Positions 1 through 10,852 of a stretch of DNA of 64,000 nt are shown here, piece by piece (position 1 is the first letter of the stretch; each line of letters starts with the position of its first letter). Made by a program: the position numbers and the translations under genes. The DNA lies in the NCBI GenBank assembly GCA_003049485.1, contig PYST01000101.1, positions 48,606 to 112,605 of the forward strand, written 5' to 3'. The notes below the pieces were generated by a model. It searched no databases, was not told the DNA's origin, and saw only the letters and a program-made list of their open reading frames with translations. Source of the DNA: Ophioceras dolichostomum (taxonomy: Eukaryota > Ascomycota > Sordariomycetes > Magnaporthales > Ophioceraceae).

Positions 1-1519
1 GAGCCTTCCGCCGGCCCGCGCCCGCTAACGACAGAAGGTCATGGCTCGCTGGAGCCCGGTCCGAGAGAGAGCATCACTAGGGACCGACTTACGTGCACAA
101 TGTGTATACACAGTACAGCATATCTGTGATCATCTTGGATAATCTCTCTGCGAGCATACGCAATCCTGGAGGATGTTCAACTGCCAGGGCCGGCCCCGAC
201 ACGGGTAGTTCCAGCGCGTGGGAGTCGAACCCGTGAGCGTGGTGCTGGTATGTAGCAGTAGAGCTAGCTGCCTTGGTATGCAAGGTACCTATGTATGATA
301 GGTTAAACCCGCTCTCCCGCTGCGAAATGTATGCCATCAAACCCCGCTTCACAACGGACCCGAGAGAAGACAAGACGAGCTAATGTGTTACAAAGTGCAA
401 TATTGTTTCGCCATCCACGAGGGTGCCACGAAATACGCCTGCAAGCGTGTGTCGTGTTGGTTCTGCAGGGAGGTCGCATTTTGGCGTGTGCCCACAAGGC
501 CGGGCGGCTATTGGAACTTGCATAGGCCAATCACGGGCGGGCTGCCCACCCCGAACTGCTGCACCTTGGCATCTCACTTCCCGGCGGATCTACAATTGCA
601 CGCCACTTTCCGCCTGTCTTCTTTATCGCGTCTGTTTTACGCCCCGCACGCCCTCCACGCCCTCTCGGGCGGAGATAGGGTGTGAGAAGAGCGTCAAAAA
701 GATGTGTCACAAATCCCTCGAAGAGGAAAGCAATAGAAATGCATGCATTCATGTGGCGAGGGGGGAGGGGGTCGGCGAACCTCCGGTACAGGAGGCGTAG
801 TTGTACGTTAATATGCCAATGGAAGGGGTTGAGAGTTGAGTATGCATGTCATTCGCAGTGCGCCTCGATGGAGGGGGATTTGAGGGGTTTCTCGGCTGAC
901 AGAAAGCCTCGTGGTTCATTCCCCCTGAGCAATACCTCCCGTCTAGGATGAGGTCGGTATCTACGCGCTGGAGGATTTAGACTCTACGGATGATGCCACC
1001 ACGCTAGTACAAGAGCTGACTAGTCCGGGGGCTGACAGTTGCATCATGGAGTCTTGCTCCAAGAAACATGCTCCAAGAAACATGACCCCTTTACGGCCAG
1101 TTGCTTACCCCCTCTCGTGTCCGTATCCTTGATGGTGTGGCTACTACTACTACAGTCCTTCTACTGCAGTACTTCTATGACACAAGAGAGGATGTCTGAA
1201 TGCGGCACCACATCCAGACCGCAACATCCACGACGAGCTCTCAACAACTTCTTGCCGTCTTCACCTCCTTCATTCCTCCCTCCATCTGCCTACGCCTTCC
1301 ATCCCATTGCCCGACCGTCTATATATTCTCGTCGCCCCCGGGTTCATGTTCTCGCTACGAGGTTTTGAAGGAGCAGACGAGAGCGCAACGTGCTCACGCT
1401 GCTAGTCCTCGCGGTAGGGATCAGGCTCTCACCGGACTCAGCATCGTTTCTCGTTCCCTCCCGTCCCGCCTTGTCGTTCCCATCTCCTTTGGAGAAGTGA
1501 GCTTGAGATACTTGACACC
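1..1519. other. Intergenic left edge and NTA1-like promoter
   Basis: I see no supportable gene here. The last few hundred bases are rich in C and T and lead into the ATG at 1520, as expected for a fungal promoter and 5' leader. The open frames present are short, overlapping and without recognisable motifs. A short imperfect direct repeat (about CCAAGAAACATG) lies near 1058-1083. Confidence 0.6.
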
Positions 1520-4500
1520 ATGAAGGTGGCTTGCCTCCAGTTCGCCCCTCAAAGGGGTGACGTCGACAACAACCTCAACCGAGCTGATGCCGTCCTCAAC
1601 AGGGCCAACCAGGCAGATCTGGATGGCCTCGACCTCCTCGTCCTCCCAGAGCTTGCTTTCTCCGGTACGAACCCTTAGACTATACCCCTACCACCACCAC
1701 CATGAGGTCCACCCTGAGGTCACTCAGACAGAGATGTAATGCTAACTGTTCGTTGCAGGGTCGAACTTCAAGTCCCTCCAGGAGATATCCCCCTTCCTGG
1801 AGCCCTCTGGGTCCGGCATCAGCTCGTTGTGGGCTCGGACGACCGCCCTCAAGTACAACTGCAATGTTGTCCTCGGATACCCCGAAAAGGTCGACGTCGC
1901 CGAGACGTGGCCCTCCTCTCCCGAGTACTACAACTCGTCCATCATCGTCAACGGAGAGGGGGAGACGGTTGCCAACTATCGGAAGTCGTCTCTCTTCCCG
2001 GCTGACGAGAGGTGGGCCCTCGAGGGCAAAGACGGTTTCTATGTTGGCCACATAGAGGACCTTGGGAACACGGCTATGGGAATCTCGTCGGATATCCTGT
2101 GCGTTGCTACCCCTGCTCCTGCCCCTCCTCCATCCGCCATGCCCACAGCGACGAAGATTCAGCTAACACATGTCCATCCAGGCCATCCAAATTCGGGTCT
2201 AAATGGCCTCGCTACGAGTTTGCGGTCCACGCTATGGAGATCAACGCCAAAGTCGTTGTGCTCACCATGTCGTGGACAACTGCCGAAGAAGGCCGCAAGT
2301 TCAGCCGCGAGCCCCGGGAGCCGGACATGGAGATGCTCACCCGCTGGGTGCGGCGCCTCCGGCCGATGATCCGGGCCGAAGCAGAGGATGAAGTCATCGT
2401 CATCTTCTGCAACCGCACGGGCACCGAAGGCGATGCCACCTACGCCGGGACGAGCGCCGTCCTTGGCATCAAGGGCGGCGAGGTCTCCGTCTACGGTATC
2501 CTTGGCAGGGGGGTCAAGGACATTCTTGTGGTCGACACTGACACCACTCCGTTTGCCAAGCTCGTCCAGCTCAACTCAAAGGGCTCCGTCGTCGACGACG
2601 TTGCCAGTCAGGGCTCAGTTCTCCACGCGAGGACTCGCTCTGACCTCAACGACCACAAGCAGTCTCAGCTGAGCCCTAAAGTCACTGCCCCTGCAACTTC
2701 CTTCCACAACATGCCGCCACGGCCGGATTCGCCAAAGCGGGCTCATGCTCATCCCCAGTGGCCCATGGGACCCCGTGCCGATGCCCCTCCTAGCCAGCTC
2801 AGCCCCCTGTTCAAGGAGCCTCCCCGGCCCATCACCGTCTACCCGGACGAGAAAAGCCCCAGGGTCAAGCCCATGTCTCCCAAGCTCCAGATTCCTCAGT
2901 CTCCTCCCCCTAAGGCTCAGTCTCACCAGCATTCCAGCAAGAAGAGCCCGGCCTCAGCTAGCACCAACATCGAGACCCCAACAGGCCCCAGCCCGACACC
3001 CCTGCACGCGCGGCCCAGTCTGGTCATCGCAACGCAGGCAGCCAATCGCTTCGCCCGCCCGACCGCCAGCAGCCCTCTCAGGACACATGCATCCACTGCC
3101 GGCGGAGGCGCTGCCCTCGCCACTGTACTCCAGAGCCCACGCAGCCCGAAGAGCCCAAACACACCTCTGCTGGAGTTCTTCCGCAACATTTCGCCTCCGT
3201 CCACGCCTTCGTCACCTGGACTCCCGTTCTTCCACTGCTCGCCCATCGTTCAATCTCCGAAGTTCTTCCACAATTCCTCTCCGAGGGACTCCCAGTTCGT
3301 CTGGGCGCCTCCCCGCCAAGTCTTGCCCGCTGAGATCAGTCCGCCTCTGGAATCGCCTCTTCACAGGATGATTGCCCTCTTCTCCCCGAAGACTCCTTCG
3401 AGCACTGCTTCAAAGACAGACGGTAGTCGATCTCCCAGCAGCGGCTTGCCCAGCTTGCCTAAGACCACATCGCCCCCTCCACATGGTCAATCTCAGGACA
3501 ATATCTACATGGTCCCGGTTTCCCGCACCCCGGACATCTATCCAAACGGACGAAGATCGCCTGCCACTTATTCGCAGGGCAAACGGACCAGGGAGGCTAA
3601 AGCAAACACCCCAACTGCATCCCCCAGGATCTCTTCGTCCAAGTCACGCTCCACTAGTTCGACTAGGAAGGCTACTGGTCCGCCCAGCTCTCCGATGAGC
3701 AGCTCTGCCAGGAGCCACTCGAAGTCTCGAAATCAAGCGCGCTCTCAGAAGGACACACCACCCCAACACTCTAACCCCAGCGTGCCCCAGGAGGTCCTCA
3801 GTCATATCCACGGGCTGAACCACAAGGCAAGCTCTTCAAGCATCAAAGTCAATTTTGCTCCTTCCGCACAGGAGCCCTCCCGTGCTCCCTCCCAGGTACA
3901 AACCCGCTCACAACGCGGCGATGAATGGGCTTCGCAAAGCTCGAAAGCCCTTACGAGGCCCGGAGGATCTGACTGGCCGCAGAGTGTATCACTCATCCCG
4001 ATTGTGGCAAGTCCCAGCCTGTTCCGTGACCCGCCCAAGCAAGAGAAACAAGAGGAGCACCCGTCCTCCGCCAGATCATCCGGCCATCGCCGCCGCCTCA
4101 GGGCTTCACAGTCCTTCGATCTCGGCCACACCAGGAGCCGCTCCCTTTCAGGACCCGACCACCCGACTCAAGAACGCCCTAATCTAGAAGGCCATCGCCG
4201 CAGTCAGCCCGAACCTCTCATGACTCAAGGTCCCGCCATCGTTTCTCTCCCCACTCGCTCCGCCCCCCGCTCGGAACAACCCAACATGCAAGGCAACCGA
4301 GGAATCCTGCGCGGACGACAGATGCACTCAGGTCCCCGCGCTGGTCCGTCCCTGGCCGTCAACACGCGCCCTCGCGCGCGGTCGGCCGAGAATAACAGCA
4401 AGCGCTCCTCCAGCAGGCACCACACAACGCCGACACGGGAGACACGGGGAGAGCGAGAGCCCAATCAGTACAACTACCCCGTCTCCGCGGGCGCCTGTCC

Positions 4501-5054
4501 CCGGCACCTGCAGCCGCCACAGGGCCCCCTACCCCTACCACCAGCGCCGTCACAGGCACCACCACAGGGACCACTGCCGCCAGTGCCGTCACAGGCACTC
4601 CAGTCGCAGACCCAGTCACAGACCCAGTCGCAGACCCAGTCGCAGACCCAGTCGCAGACCCAGTCGCAGACCCAGTCGCAGACCCAGTCGCAGACCCAGT
4701 CGCAGACCCAACAGGCAGCACAAGGCCACGCAGAATACTCGCCCCGCATGGGCATCGTGAACGCCGACCCGGACGACGAGATCGTCGCGACGATCAGCCG
4801 GATCTCCCGCGGNCCGCATGGGCATCGTGAACGCCGACCCGGACGACGAGATCGTCGCGACGATCAGCCGGATCTCCCGCGGCTGCCCCAAGCACTCGCT
4901 CGTCAACCTCCAGGACGGCTCGCTCATGCAGTCCGCCGACGGGAGCCTCTACACCGTCACCCTGCCGAGGCGCGTCCAGGGCCTCGCCGAGTCGCTGCTC
5001 ACGTCGCAGGCTGCGCCTGCGGGCCTGAGCCGCCGTCGGAGCTCGAGGTGGTGA
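1520..5054 (+). CDS. NTA1-like carbon-nitrogen hydrolase with long disordered C-terminal tail (frame broken by assembly join)
   Basis: Exons are 1520-1664, 1759-2098 and 2182-5054. Once the duplicated 70 bases at the N are discounted, the protein is about 1095 residues. Residues 1 to about 265 match the nitrilase fold of fungal N-terminal Asn/Gln amidases: a start like MKVACLQFAP, the catalytic-type Glu44 in LPELAFSG, Lys124 in NYRKSSLF, and the strand and elbow region AMGISSD at 154-160. NTA1 enzymes deamidate N-terminal Asn or Gln in the Arg/N-degron pathway. Here the position that carries the nucleophilic Cys in the family (GICMD) reads Ser158, so activity is doubtful. The remaining 800 or so residues are Ser/Pro-rich and disordered, with a Gln-Thr-Gln-Ser array and a short ordered-looking end. 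Family assignment is fairly secure; function as an amidase is not. Confidence 0.8.
4604..4711 (+). repeat. 12-bp coding tandem repeat (nine SQTQ units)
   Basis: Nine tandem copies of a unit close to TCGCAGACCCAG encode nine SQTQ tetrapeptides inside the disordered tail of the NTA1-like protein. The copies are nearly identical at DNA level, so the array is likely to vary in length between strains. It lies about 100 bases before the assembly join and may have contributed to it. Confidence 0.9.
4744..4882. other. Assembly join: exact 69-base duplication around a single N
   Basis: Bases 4744-4812 and 4814-4882 are identical and are separated by one N at 4813. This is what two overlapping contigs joined without merging look like. 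The extra 70 bases shift the frame by one. Removing one copy and the N joins the upstream frame to the frame that ends at the TGA at 5052-5054. Confidence 0.93.
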
Positions 5055-6653
5055 TCTTTTCCTCACCTACCTAGGTACCTACCAACCGCCTTTTACCAAC
5101 AACATTCTACCGCCAAACAACAAATCAACCGACATCAGAGAAGTTTTGCTCTTCTCTTTTCTGAACTTGACCCAATATACCCCCGTCCCCTCTTCGGGCT
5201 CCCTTATTCGCTTCTCTTGCTTCTTTCAATACCAGCAGCTCTCTTGCTACGACCCTCTATCTCCCTCATCTCTCTATCTCTTTCTTTCTGCCGTCCGTCC
5301 CAATCAGCTACGTACCTATCTCTCCGATGTTTCCGAACAAGCAAACGAGCAATTTTCCACACTTTTTTCTTTTTCTCTCTTACGAAAGTCCTTACTACCG
5401 ACTTCAAAGTTCTTCAAAGAAAAACCAGGATCTCGCCTATGAAATGTCAGCTCCAACCCACCGAGCACATTATCAGCTCAACACTTTCACGCTTCCTCGA
5501 TCGCTGTATGTCAGAGGTCAGTCACATTTATGAGCAGTAGGTGGAAAGCGTTGTCGCTCTTCTGTATTGTAACCACGCACCCCCCGGATTTTCTCTTCTT
5601 TTTCTTGCTGCTTCGTCCCGTTCCATCCTTCGCGTCGTCTCTTGCTTCTTGTCTTTGTTTCGTAGCCTGTTCCGTACCTGCAGCCAAAGTGGTCGTACTA
5701 TCTCACTCAGAGAGTCCCTTCTTCAGAGTAATGCTGTGACGAGACTCAAGTTGTTGGCAAGAGATGCCCGGCATTTTCGTCACTGTCGGGCTGACCTGAA
5801 GGATAGGGGATCAAGTTTACCCCCTGAATCCCTGACCGAATTCCTGCGCTGCATACCTCTCCTCGTTTTCCCAGTATAGGTATCTTGCCATTCCAGGCCA
5901 ACGGAATTAAGCTCCGCCGTGCGTGCTCTTTTTGATCTTCGAATACCTCTGTCCGCTTCGGCATGATCCGGTCCATCACAGGCCCTGCAATGTAGCACTG
6001 TGGACTACCATTTATTCGCATCGATTTCCAGAATCCATCAATCAGTTCCCCCTCCCCTCTCCGATCCATCTTTGTCGTGAGAAGGCACCCGTGAAGCAGC
6101 ACTGAGGCCAGGGTTCAGTCACCCCGGATTTTCCTCCGCCGTTCGTGCAGTGGTCCGATTTCCGCCAATTAGGCGTTGTCAAGCCGTCTATAGCCCACCG
6201 CAGCTTATTGCCGTACCCCGTCCAGGAGGCTCGGACCCGCCCAAAAACGAATCTATTCCAGGCTGCGAGGGGCTGCTGGCATCCCTGGCGTGGGATCATT
6301 CATGGAACTCAGTAACATAGCACTTTTTTGCTTTTCTGGGGAACTCGGCTGCAGCAATGACGAAGTCGCGAAGGGAAACGAAGGAGGAATGGATTATCAT
6401 GTCAGCGAGGGAACCAAGGAACCACTGAAAACAACAATGTGGATAATGCTTTGTTTAAACGCGGAGGGTCTCCCGCCTCTCGCAGCAAGGCCAGCGCCTC
6501 GTCTTGATTCCGTCTGGTCTCGCTGTTAACAGCTGACTTCTTCTTTCCTTTCATGACAATTGGACTGTGGCAGGCCCCAATCCTTTCGGTTTTAAGCATA
6601 CCTACTCTTCAGTTGGCACTTCTGTTGCTGCTGATCTCCTCTCCTGAACGAGA
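5055..6653. other. Intergenic: NTA1-like 3' flank and PL4 promoter
   Basis: A palindromic CACCTACCTAGGTACCTACC motif starts 10 bases after the upstream stop (5064-5083). About 5140-5400 is strongly pyrimidine-rich on the plus strand, like a fungal 5' leader, although the next gene starts more than 1 kb further on. A 29-codon ORF (ATG 5443) follows that tract. I cannot support a gene here. Confidence 0.55.
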
Positions 6654-8333
6654 ATGATGGCTCCCCTCGACAACCTGAGGGTGCTCCTCCAGGGGCTGTT
6701 GCTCCTCCTCCTCCTCGCGACCTCGTCGTCGACGGTGCTAGCCGCGCTGGGCTACACCACTTCAGGGAGCAACTTCGTGGTAGACGCCGGCTCGTCCAAC
6801 TCGCTCGTGTTCCAGGTCAGCACGAGCAGCTGCGACATCAACTCGATCCTGTACCGCGGCATGCAGCTGCAGTCGACCGAGAAGAACTCGCACATTGGGT
6901 CCGGCCTGGGCTCTGCCACCGTCAGCGCCGCACAGGTGACGGGCTCCTCGAGCGGGACCAAGTACATCCGCATCACCTGCGAGACGTCGACCCTAACGCA
7001 TTACTATGTCGTCAGGGAAGGGGACAGCTCCATCTACATGGCGACCTACATCACGGCCGAGCCGTCCGTCGGCGAGCTGCGCTACATCGCCCGCCTGGAC
7101 AGCTCCAAGCTTCCCCTCGAGTACCCCTACGGCAGCGTGTCCACCACGGCCGACAGCACGTCGGCGGTCGAGGGCTCCGACGTCTACGTGGTGAGCGGCG
7201 GGCAGACGCGGTCCAAGTTCTACAGCAGCACGCGCTTCATCGACCGCGACGCCCAGTGCGTCTACGGCGGCAGCGGCGCCGATGAGATCCACGTCTGCTC
7301 CATCACGCCCCAGCAGGAGAGCGGCAGCGGCGGGCCCTTCTTCCGCGACATCGAGTCCAACAACGCCGGCGGCGGCTCGACCAATCTGTACAACTACATG
7401 AACAGCGGCCACGTCCAGACCGAGTCCTACCGCATGGGCCTGCACGGCCCTTACGTGTTCCAGTTCAGCCGCTCCGGCGTCCCCACCGTCAAGTCGACCG
7501 ACTTGTCCTTCTTCTCCGAGGTCGGCGGCATCAAGGGTTACGTCCCCGCCTCCGGCCGCGGCTACGTGAGCGGCACCGCGTCGGGCGTGAGCGCCTCTTC
7601 CTTCGAGATCGTCGTGCACTGGTACAACAGCGCCGCCCAGTACTGGGCCAAGGCCTCCTCAAGCAGTGGCGCCTTCACCTCGCCCGCCATGAAGCCAGGC
7701 ACCTACACCATGGCCCTGTACCAGACCGAGTTCAAGGTCGCCAGCACCACCGTCACTGTGACTGCCGGCTCGACGACCACCAAAAACATCGCCAGCACCT
7801 GGACGAAGCCCTCGGGCTCCCTCTGGAAGATCGGCGAGTACGACGGCCAGCCGACGGGGTTCCGCAATGCCGACAAGTTCCTGCGCATGCACCCGTCCGA
7901 CGCGCGCATGTCGAGCTGGGGACCCCAGACCTACACCGTCGGCTCCTCGCCGCTCTCCGACTTCCCCATGGCCGTCTTCCAGGCGACCACCAACCCGGTC
8001 ACCATCAGGTTCACGCTCTCCAGCGCCCCACCGGCCGGGGCCGCCGCCACGCTGCGCATCGCCACGACGCTGTCCTTCGCCGGCAGCCGGCCCCAGACCA
8101 CGGTCAACTCGTGGACCGGGCCGGCCCCGGCCGCGCCCACCAAGATCGACAGCCGCGGCGTCACCCGCGGCGCGTACCGCGGCTACGGCGAGGTCTACGA
8201 CGTCTCCATCCCGTCCGGCACGCTGGTCGCCGGCTCGAACACCGTCACCATCAGGTCCATCTCTGGGTCCAGCGGAGACGCCTTCCTGAGTCCCAACTTC
8301 ATCTTTGACTGTGTCGAGCTGTTTACCGGTTGA
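6654..8333 (+). CDS. Secreted rhamnogalacturonan lyase, PL4 family
   Basis: A single exon of 559 residues. The enzyme family cleaves the rhamnose-galacturonate backbone of rhamnogalacturonan I in pectin by beta-elimination, outside the cell. Residues 1-31 form a signal peptide with a run of seven leucines, ending near VLA-A. The mature protein follows the three-domain PL4 layout: a catalytic domain to about 290, a middle FnIII-like domain containing GTASG and [11 protein letters not shown], and a C-terminal jelly-roll-like module with [13 protein letters not shown]. Residues equivalent to the catalytic Lys, Tyr, Tyr and His of Aspergillus aculeatus RGL4 are present: Lys188 in TRSKFYSS, and Tyr246, Tyr248 and His253 in [11 protein letters not shown]. 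Length is normal for the family and nothing is truncated. The ATG at 6657 is a possible alternative start. Confidence 0.93.
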   Translation: MMAPLDNLRVLLQGLLLLLLLATSSSTVLAALGYTTSGSNFVVDAGSSNSLVFQVSTSSCDINSILYRGMQLQSTEKNSHIGSGLGSATVSAAQVTGSSSGTKYIRITCETSTLTHYYVVREGDSSIYMATYITAEPSVGELRYIARLDSSKLPLEYPYGSVSTTADSTSAVEGSDVYVVSGGQTRSKFYSSTRFIDRDAQCVYGGSGADEIHVCSITPQQESGSGGPFFRDIESNNAGGGSTNLYNYMNSGHVQTESYRMGLHGPYVFQFSRSGVPTVKSTDLSFFSEVGGIKGYVPASGRGYVSGTASGVSASSFEIVVHWYNSAAQYWAKASSSSGAFTSPAMKPGTYTMALYQTEFKVASTTVTVTAGSTTTKNIASTWTKPSGSLWKIGEYDGQPTGFRNADKFLRMHPSDARMSSWGPQTYTVGSSPLSDFPMAVFQATTNPVTIRFTLSSAPPAGAAATLRIATTLSFAGSRPQTTVNSWTGPAPAAPTKIDSRGVTRGAYRGYGEVYDVSIPSGTLVAGSNTVTIRSISGSSGDAFLSPNFIFDCVELFTG

Positions 8334-8827
8334 GGAGAGGTCAGTCTTCATCCAGCACTACGGCCTCGCTGTCATAACTTTGATCTTCTTTCATTCCCCT
8401 CACCAAAAAAATACCGCAACAATATTTATCGCAGTGTGGATATCATTCTCTTTGCTTCGTCTGCGACTGCTACTACCAATTCTTCCGCTTGTACATTTTT
8501 ATTTTGACTCTTGTATATACGAGTCGTGAAAAAAAGAAAAAAAAATCGAGAAACGCTTCCGTCCACAGAAAGAGTGTTATCTAGTGTATACAACGCTGTT
8601 GTGTCTCCTTCCTAGGGAATCAAACAAGGATGAGTGAGTAAGTGAGTGAGTAAGGGGGTGGAGGGTGAGTGATGATGATGATGAAGGGTATCTATCGATG
8701 TCGCTGAATCGCTGAGCTTGAAACCCAAGCTCGTCCGTCATAATGAAAGGGTGAAAAAAAGGTGCAAGGTCGCCATAATTATATCTCCGCTTCCGAATCC
8801 TCCTCCCCTTTCATCCAACTTTCTCAC
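8334..8827. other. Intergenic, convergent gene ends
   Basis: This is 3' flank shared by the PL4 gene and the minus-strand frame ending at 8828. It holds a short GAGT-type tandem repeat (about 8631-8654), a (GAT)n run near 8670-8684 and A/T-rich tracts typical of fungal 3' UTRs. No gene is seen. Confidence 0.6.
8631..8654. repeat. GAGT microsatellite-like tract
   Basis: An imperfect run of GAGT/AAGT tetranucleotides, followed some 15 bases later by four to five GAT triplets. Simple-sequence DNA in a 3' flank; no function is inferred. Confidence 0.7.
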
Positions 8828-9571
8828 TCAGAAGTTCCACAGCCTCGGGAGCACCCCGTGAAGTATGGCACGAGACGCCCGCCTCGGGAGGACGGCCACG
8901 CGACGCATCGTGCGAGACATTCGCGCCCTGAACCCACCTGACGATGACGATGGCGGCCCAGTGTTTCCGTACTGTTCCTCCACCTCCCAATCCAGTTCCG
9001 CTTCCGCCTCTTCAAGCAGAGCCAGCACCGCCTCCTCCTCCTCCTCTTCGTCCTCCAGCTCTCCCAGCAGCGGTAAGCCCTCCTCAATATCCTGCCACGC
9101 AGCCCGCCGCGCCCCCTCATCCCCCGACGTCAGCTCCCCTAGCTCCAATGAGCGCTGCTGCCCTCTCCTCCGATGCAGACCTGCATAGTACGCTTGCATC
9201 CTCGCATGGCGACGAGCAAATCGGTCCGCGAGCGTCTGAACCCGCTCCCGTTCCCTCTGACTCGCCTCTTCGCCCGGCACCGAATGCTGCTCCACCAAGG
9301 GAGGAGGAGGCGCCGCGCTGCTGCTGCTGCCGCCAGGAACAGATGGGGGACGGAACAGGTCATCAACATCATCATCGCTCCTCAATGCCCTTCGACGCGC
9401 GTTCCGTCGAATTGCCCTATATTGTTGTGCTAGTTCCGCCCACTCGTCATCCAGCTGCTGCTGCTGCGAGTGCGAGTGCTGGCGCTGGCCTCGATGGTCG
9501 CGATGGCGTGGCTGGCGCCCGGGTGGTTGGGGCGAGGATGAGGGTGAGGACGCTGGAGAATCCCACGGCAT
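8828..9571 (-). CDS. Hypothetical acidic/Arg-rich protein, or C-terminal extension of the GNAT acetyltransferase
   Basis: The minus-strand frame is open from just below the GNAT stop (9685) to the TGA at 8828; the first ATG is at 9569-9571 and would give 247 residues. The frame is the same as that of the upstream acetyltransferase and is separated from it by only one TAG (9686-9688). Visible features are a Pro-rich segment before and after the ATG, an Arg-rich stretch (RRNARRRALR), a Glu-rich block (ELEDEEEEEEAVLALLEEAEAELD) of likely helical character, and a basic tail ending RLWNF. I do not recognise a domain. The biased composition and long open frame look coding, but it could be a separate gene, a read-through or spliced extension, or the tail of a gene broken by one nonsense change. 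Confidence 0.45.
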   Translation of the reverse strand: MPWDSPASSPSSSPQPPGRQPRHRDHRGQRQHSHSQQQQLDDEWAELAQQYRAIRRNARRRALRSDDDVDDLFRPPSVPGGSSSSAAPPPPLVEQHSVPGEEASQRERERVQTLADRFARRHARMQAYYAGLHRRRGQQRSLELGELTSGDEGARRAAWQDIEEGLPLLGELEDEEEEEEAVLALLEEAEAELDWEVEEQYGNTGPPSSSSGGFRARMSRTMRRVAVLPRRASRAILHGVLPRLWNF

Positions 9572-9685
9572 CCGCGGAGTCCGCGGAATTGGAGGCTGCG
9601 GAGTCTGAGGAGGCGGCGGCGGCGGAGTCAGAGGAGACACCGGCGGCGGAGAGTCGAAGCCGCCGATGACGAAGTCGTCGGAGCC

Positions 9686-10852
9686 CTATCTCAGCGCGCC
9701 TCCGCCGCCACCGCCGCTACCGCCTGGAGTGGCGATAGGGGCGTTGCCCACTTCGCGGACCATCCACACGTTTCCGCCCTCCCTCTCGCCGCCCTCTACC
9801 TTCCGGAACTTGCACTTCTCGTAGAAGCCCACCACGCGCCTGTTTTCGCCCGCGATGCTGATGTGGATCCCCCTCCCGTGCCCCACGGCTTCGCGCTTCC
9901 ACCTCAGCGTCCAGTCCTTCGGGTCCGCCCGGGACAGGTCCAGCTTCGCCTCCTCGATGCTCTGCGCGAACATGGCGACCAGCTTGCGGCCCCACCCTTT
10001 GCCTTGGTACTCCGGCAGGATGTCGATGTGCATGGTCGCGCGGTACGAGTGCACCATCTCCGACTTGCCCTCCACGCCGTCGATCAGGAGCCAGCGGGGG
10101 TTGCGCGCCAGCTGGAGGAGGCACTGCTCGTTGATCTCTTTTTCGACCCCTTTGGCCTCTTTGGCCTCTTTGACCTCCTTGGGGTTAGGCGGCGCGTCTG
10201 AGTCCTTTGCGGTTACGGGTTTGGTGTTACTGGCGTCCTCGATGGGGGAGTAGTCCTTGGTGTTTTTGGAGGAGCCCTCGGAGGAATCCTTGGAGTTCTT
10301 GTCCTCGACGAACCACGGCTCCCGCGTCTTCATCTGCCGCGGTTGGAAGTCGGGCCCGAGCTTGTCGAGGACCTTGGTGACGTACTTGTGGTACACGTTC
10401 GCGAAGGCGAACACGTCCGGACAGCCCACGACGTAGCCGACGCACCGGCCCGTGCCATCGTCTAGGACGAAGCAGTTCTCCCAGGTGAGGTGCGTGTACT
10501 GATGCAGCCAGAGATACGGCGCCAGCTTGGTAGCTGCGTCGGAGGATGCTAGTGTTGGAGGGAGGGTGGCGCGGCACTGTGACGTGTGAGGTCAGTCAGC
10601 AAAGGGTGGGCGGACAGGTTGGGTTAACAGAGCTAGCTGCTCGTGTTGTCTTAGGCTGGTTGCCTGAGGCTGGTTGTCTTAAACAGGTCGCCTCAGGTTG
10701 GCCGCCTCGGACTTAGGTTGTTTGGACTCTCTTTTGATACTTAGGTGGATCAGACTTACAACGCGAGCCGACTCCTCGAAGTCTTTCGGCATGTACCACC
10801 GGATATAGGGTGGCCTGCGAGCCTCGGGTGCTTTGCCTTTTTTGTCTGCCAT
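9686..10852 (-). CDS. GNAT-family N-acetyltransferase
   Basis: Two exons: 10760-10852 (31 codons from MADKKGKAPEARRPPYIRWY) and 9686-10576, giving 327 residues. The donor GTAAGT at 10759 and acceptor CACAG before 10576 join in phase 0. The N-terminal half reads like the acetyltransferase-like domain related to the C-terminal region of O-GlcNAcase (YIRWYMPKDFEES, then YTHLTWENCFVLDD and VGYVVGCPDV). A low-complexity Lys/Glu/Ser linker of about 70 residues interrupts the domain. The acetyl-CoA-binding motif A is clear in PEYQGKGWGRKLV, followed by the late GNAT strand GFYEKCKFRKVE. The substrate cannot be told from sequence. The protein ends in a poly-Gly stretch and TAG, after which the frame stays open for another 285 codons. 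Confidence 0.78.

Noticed and set aside
205..250. tRNA B-box-like sequence on the minus strand (GGGTTCGACTCC)
   Set aside because: No matching A-box, anticodon arm or 7-bp acceptor stem could be drawn around it.
4814..5074. Frame reading through the N to 5074 as the C-terminus of the NTA1-like protein
   Set aside because: It exists only because of the 70-base duplicated join and encodes Arg/Pro/His-rich nonsense.
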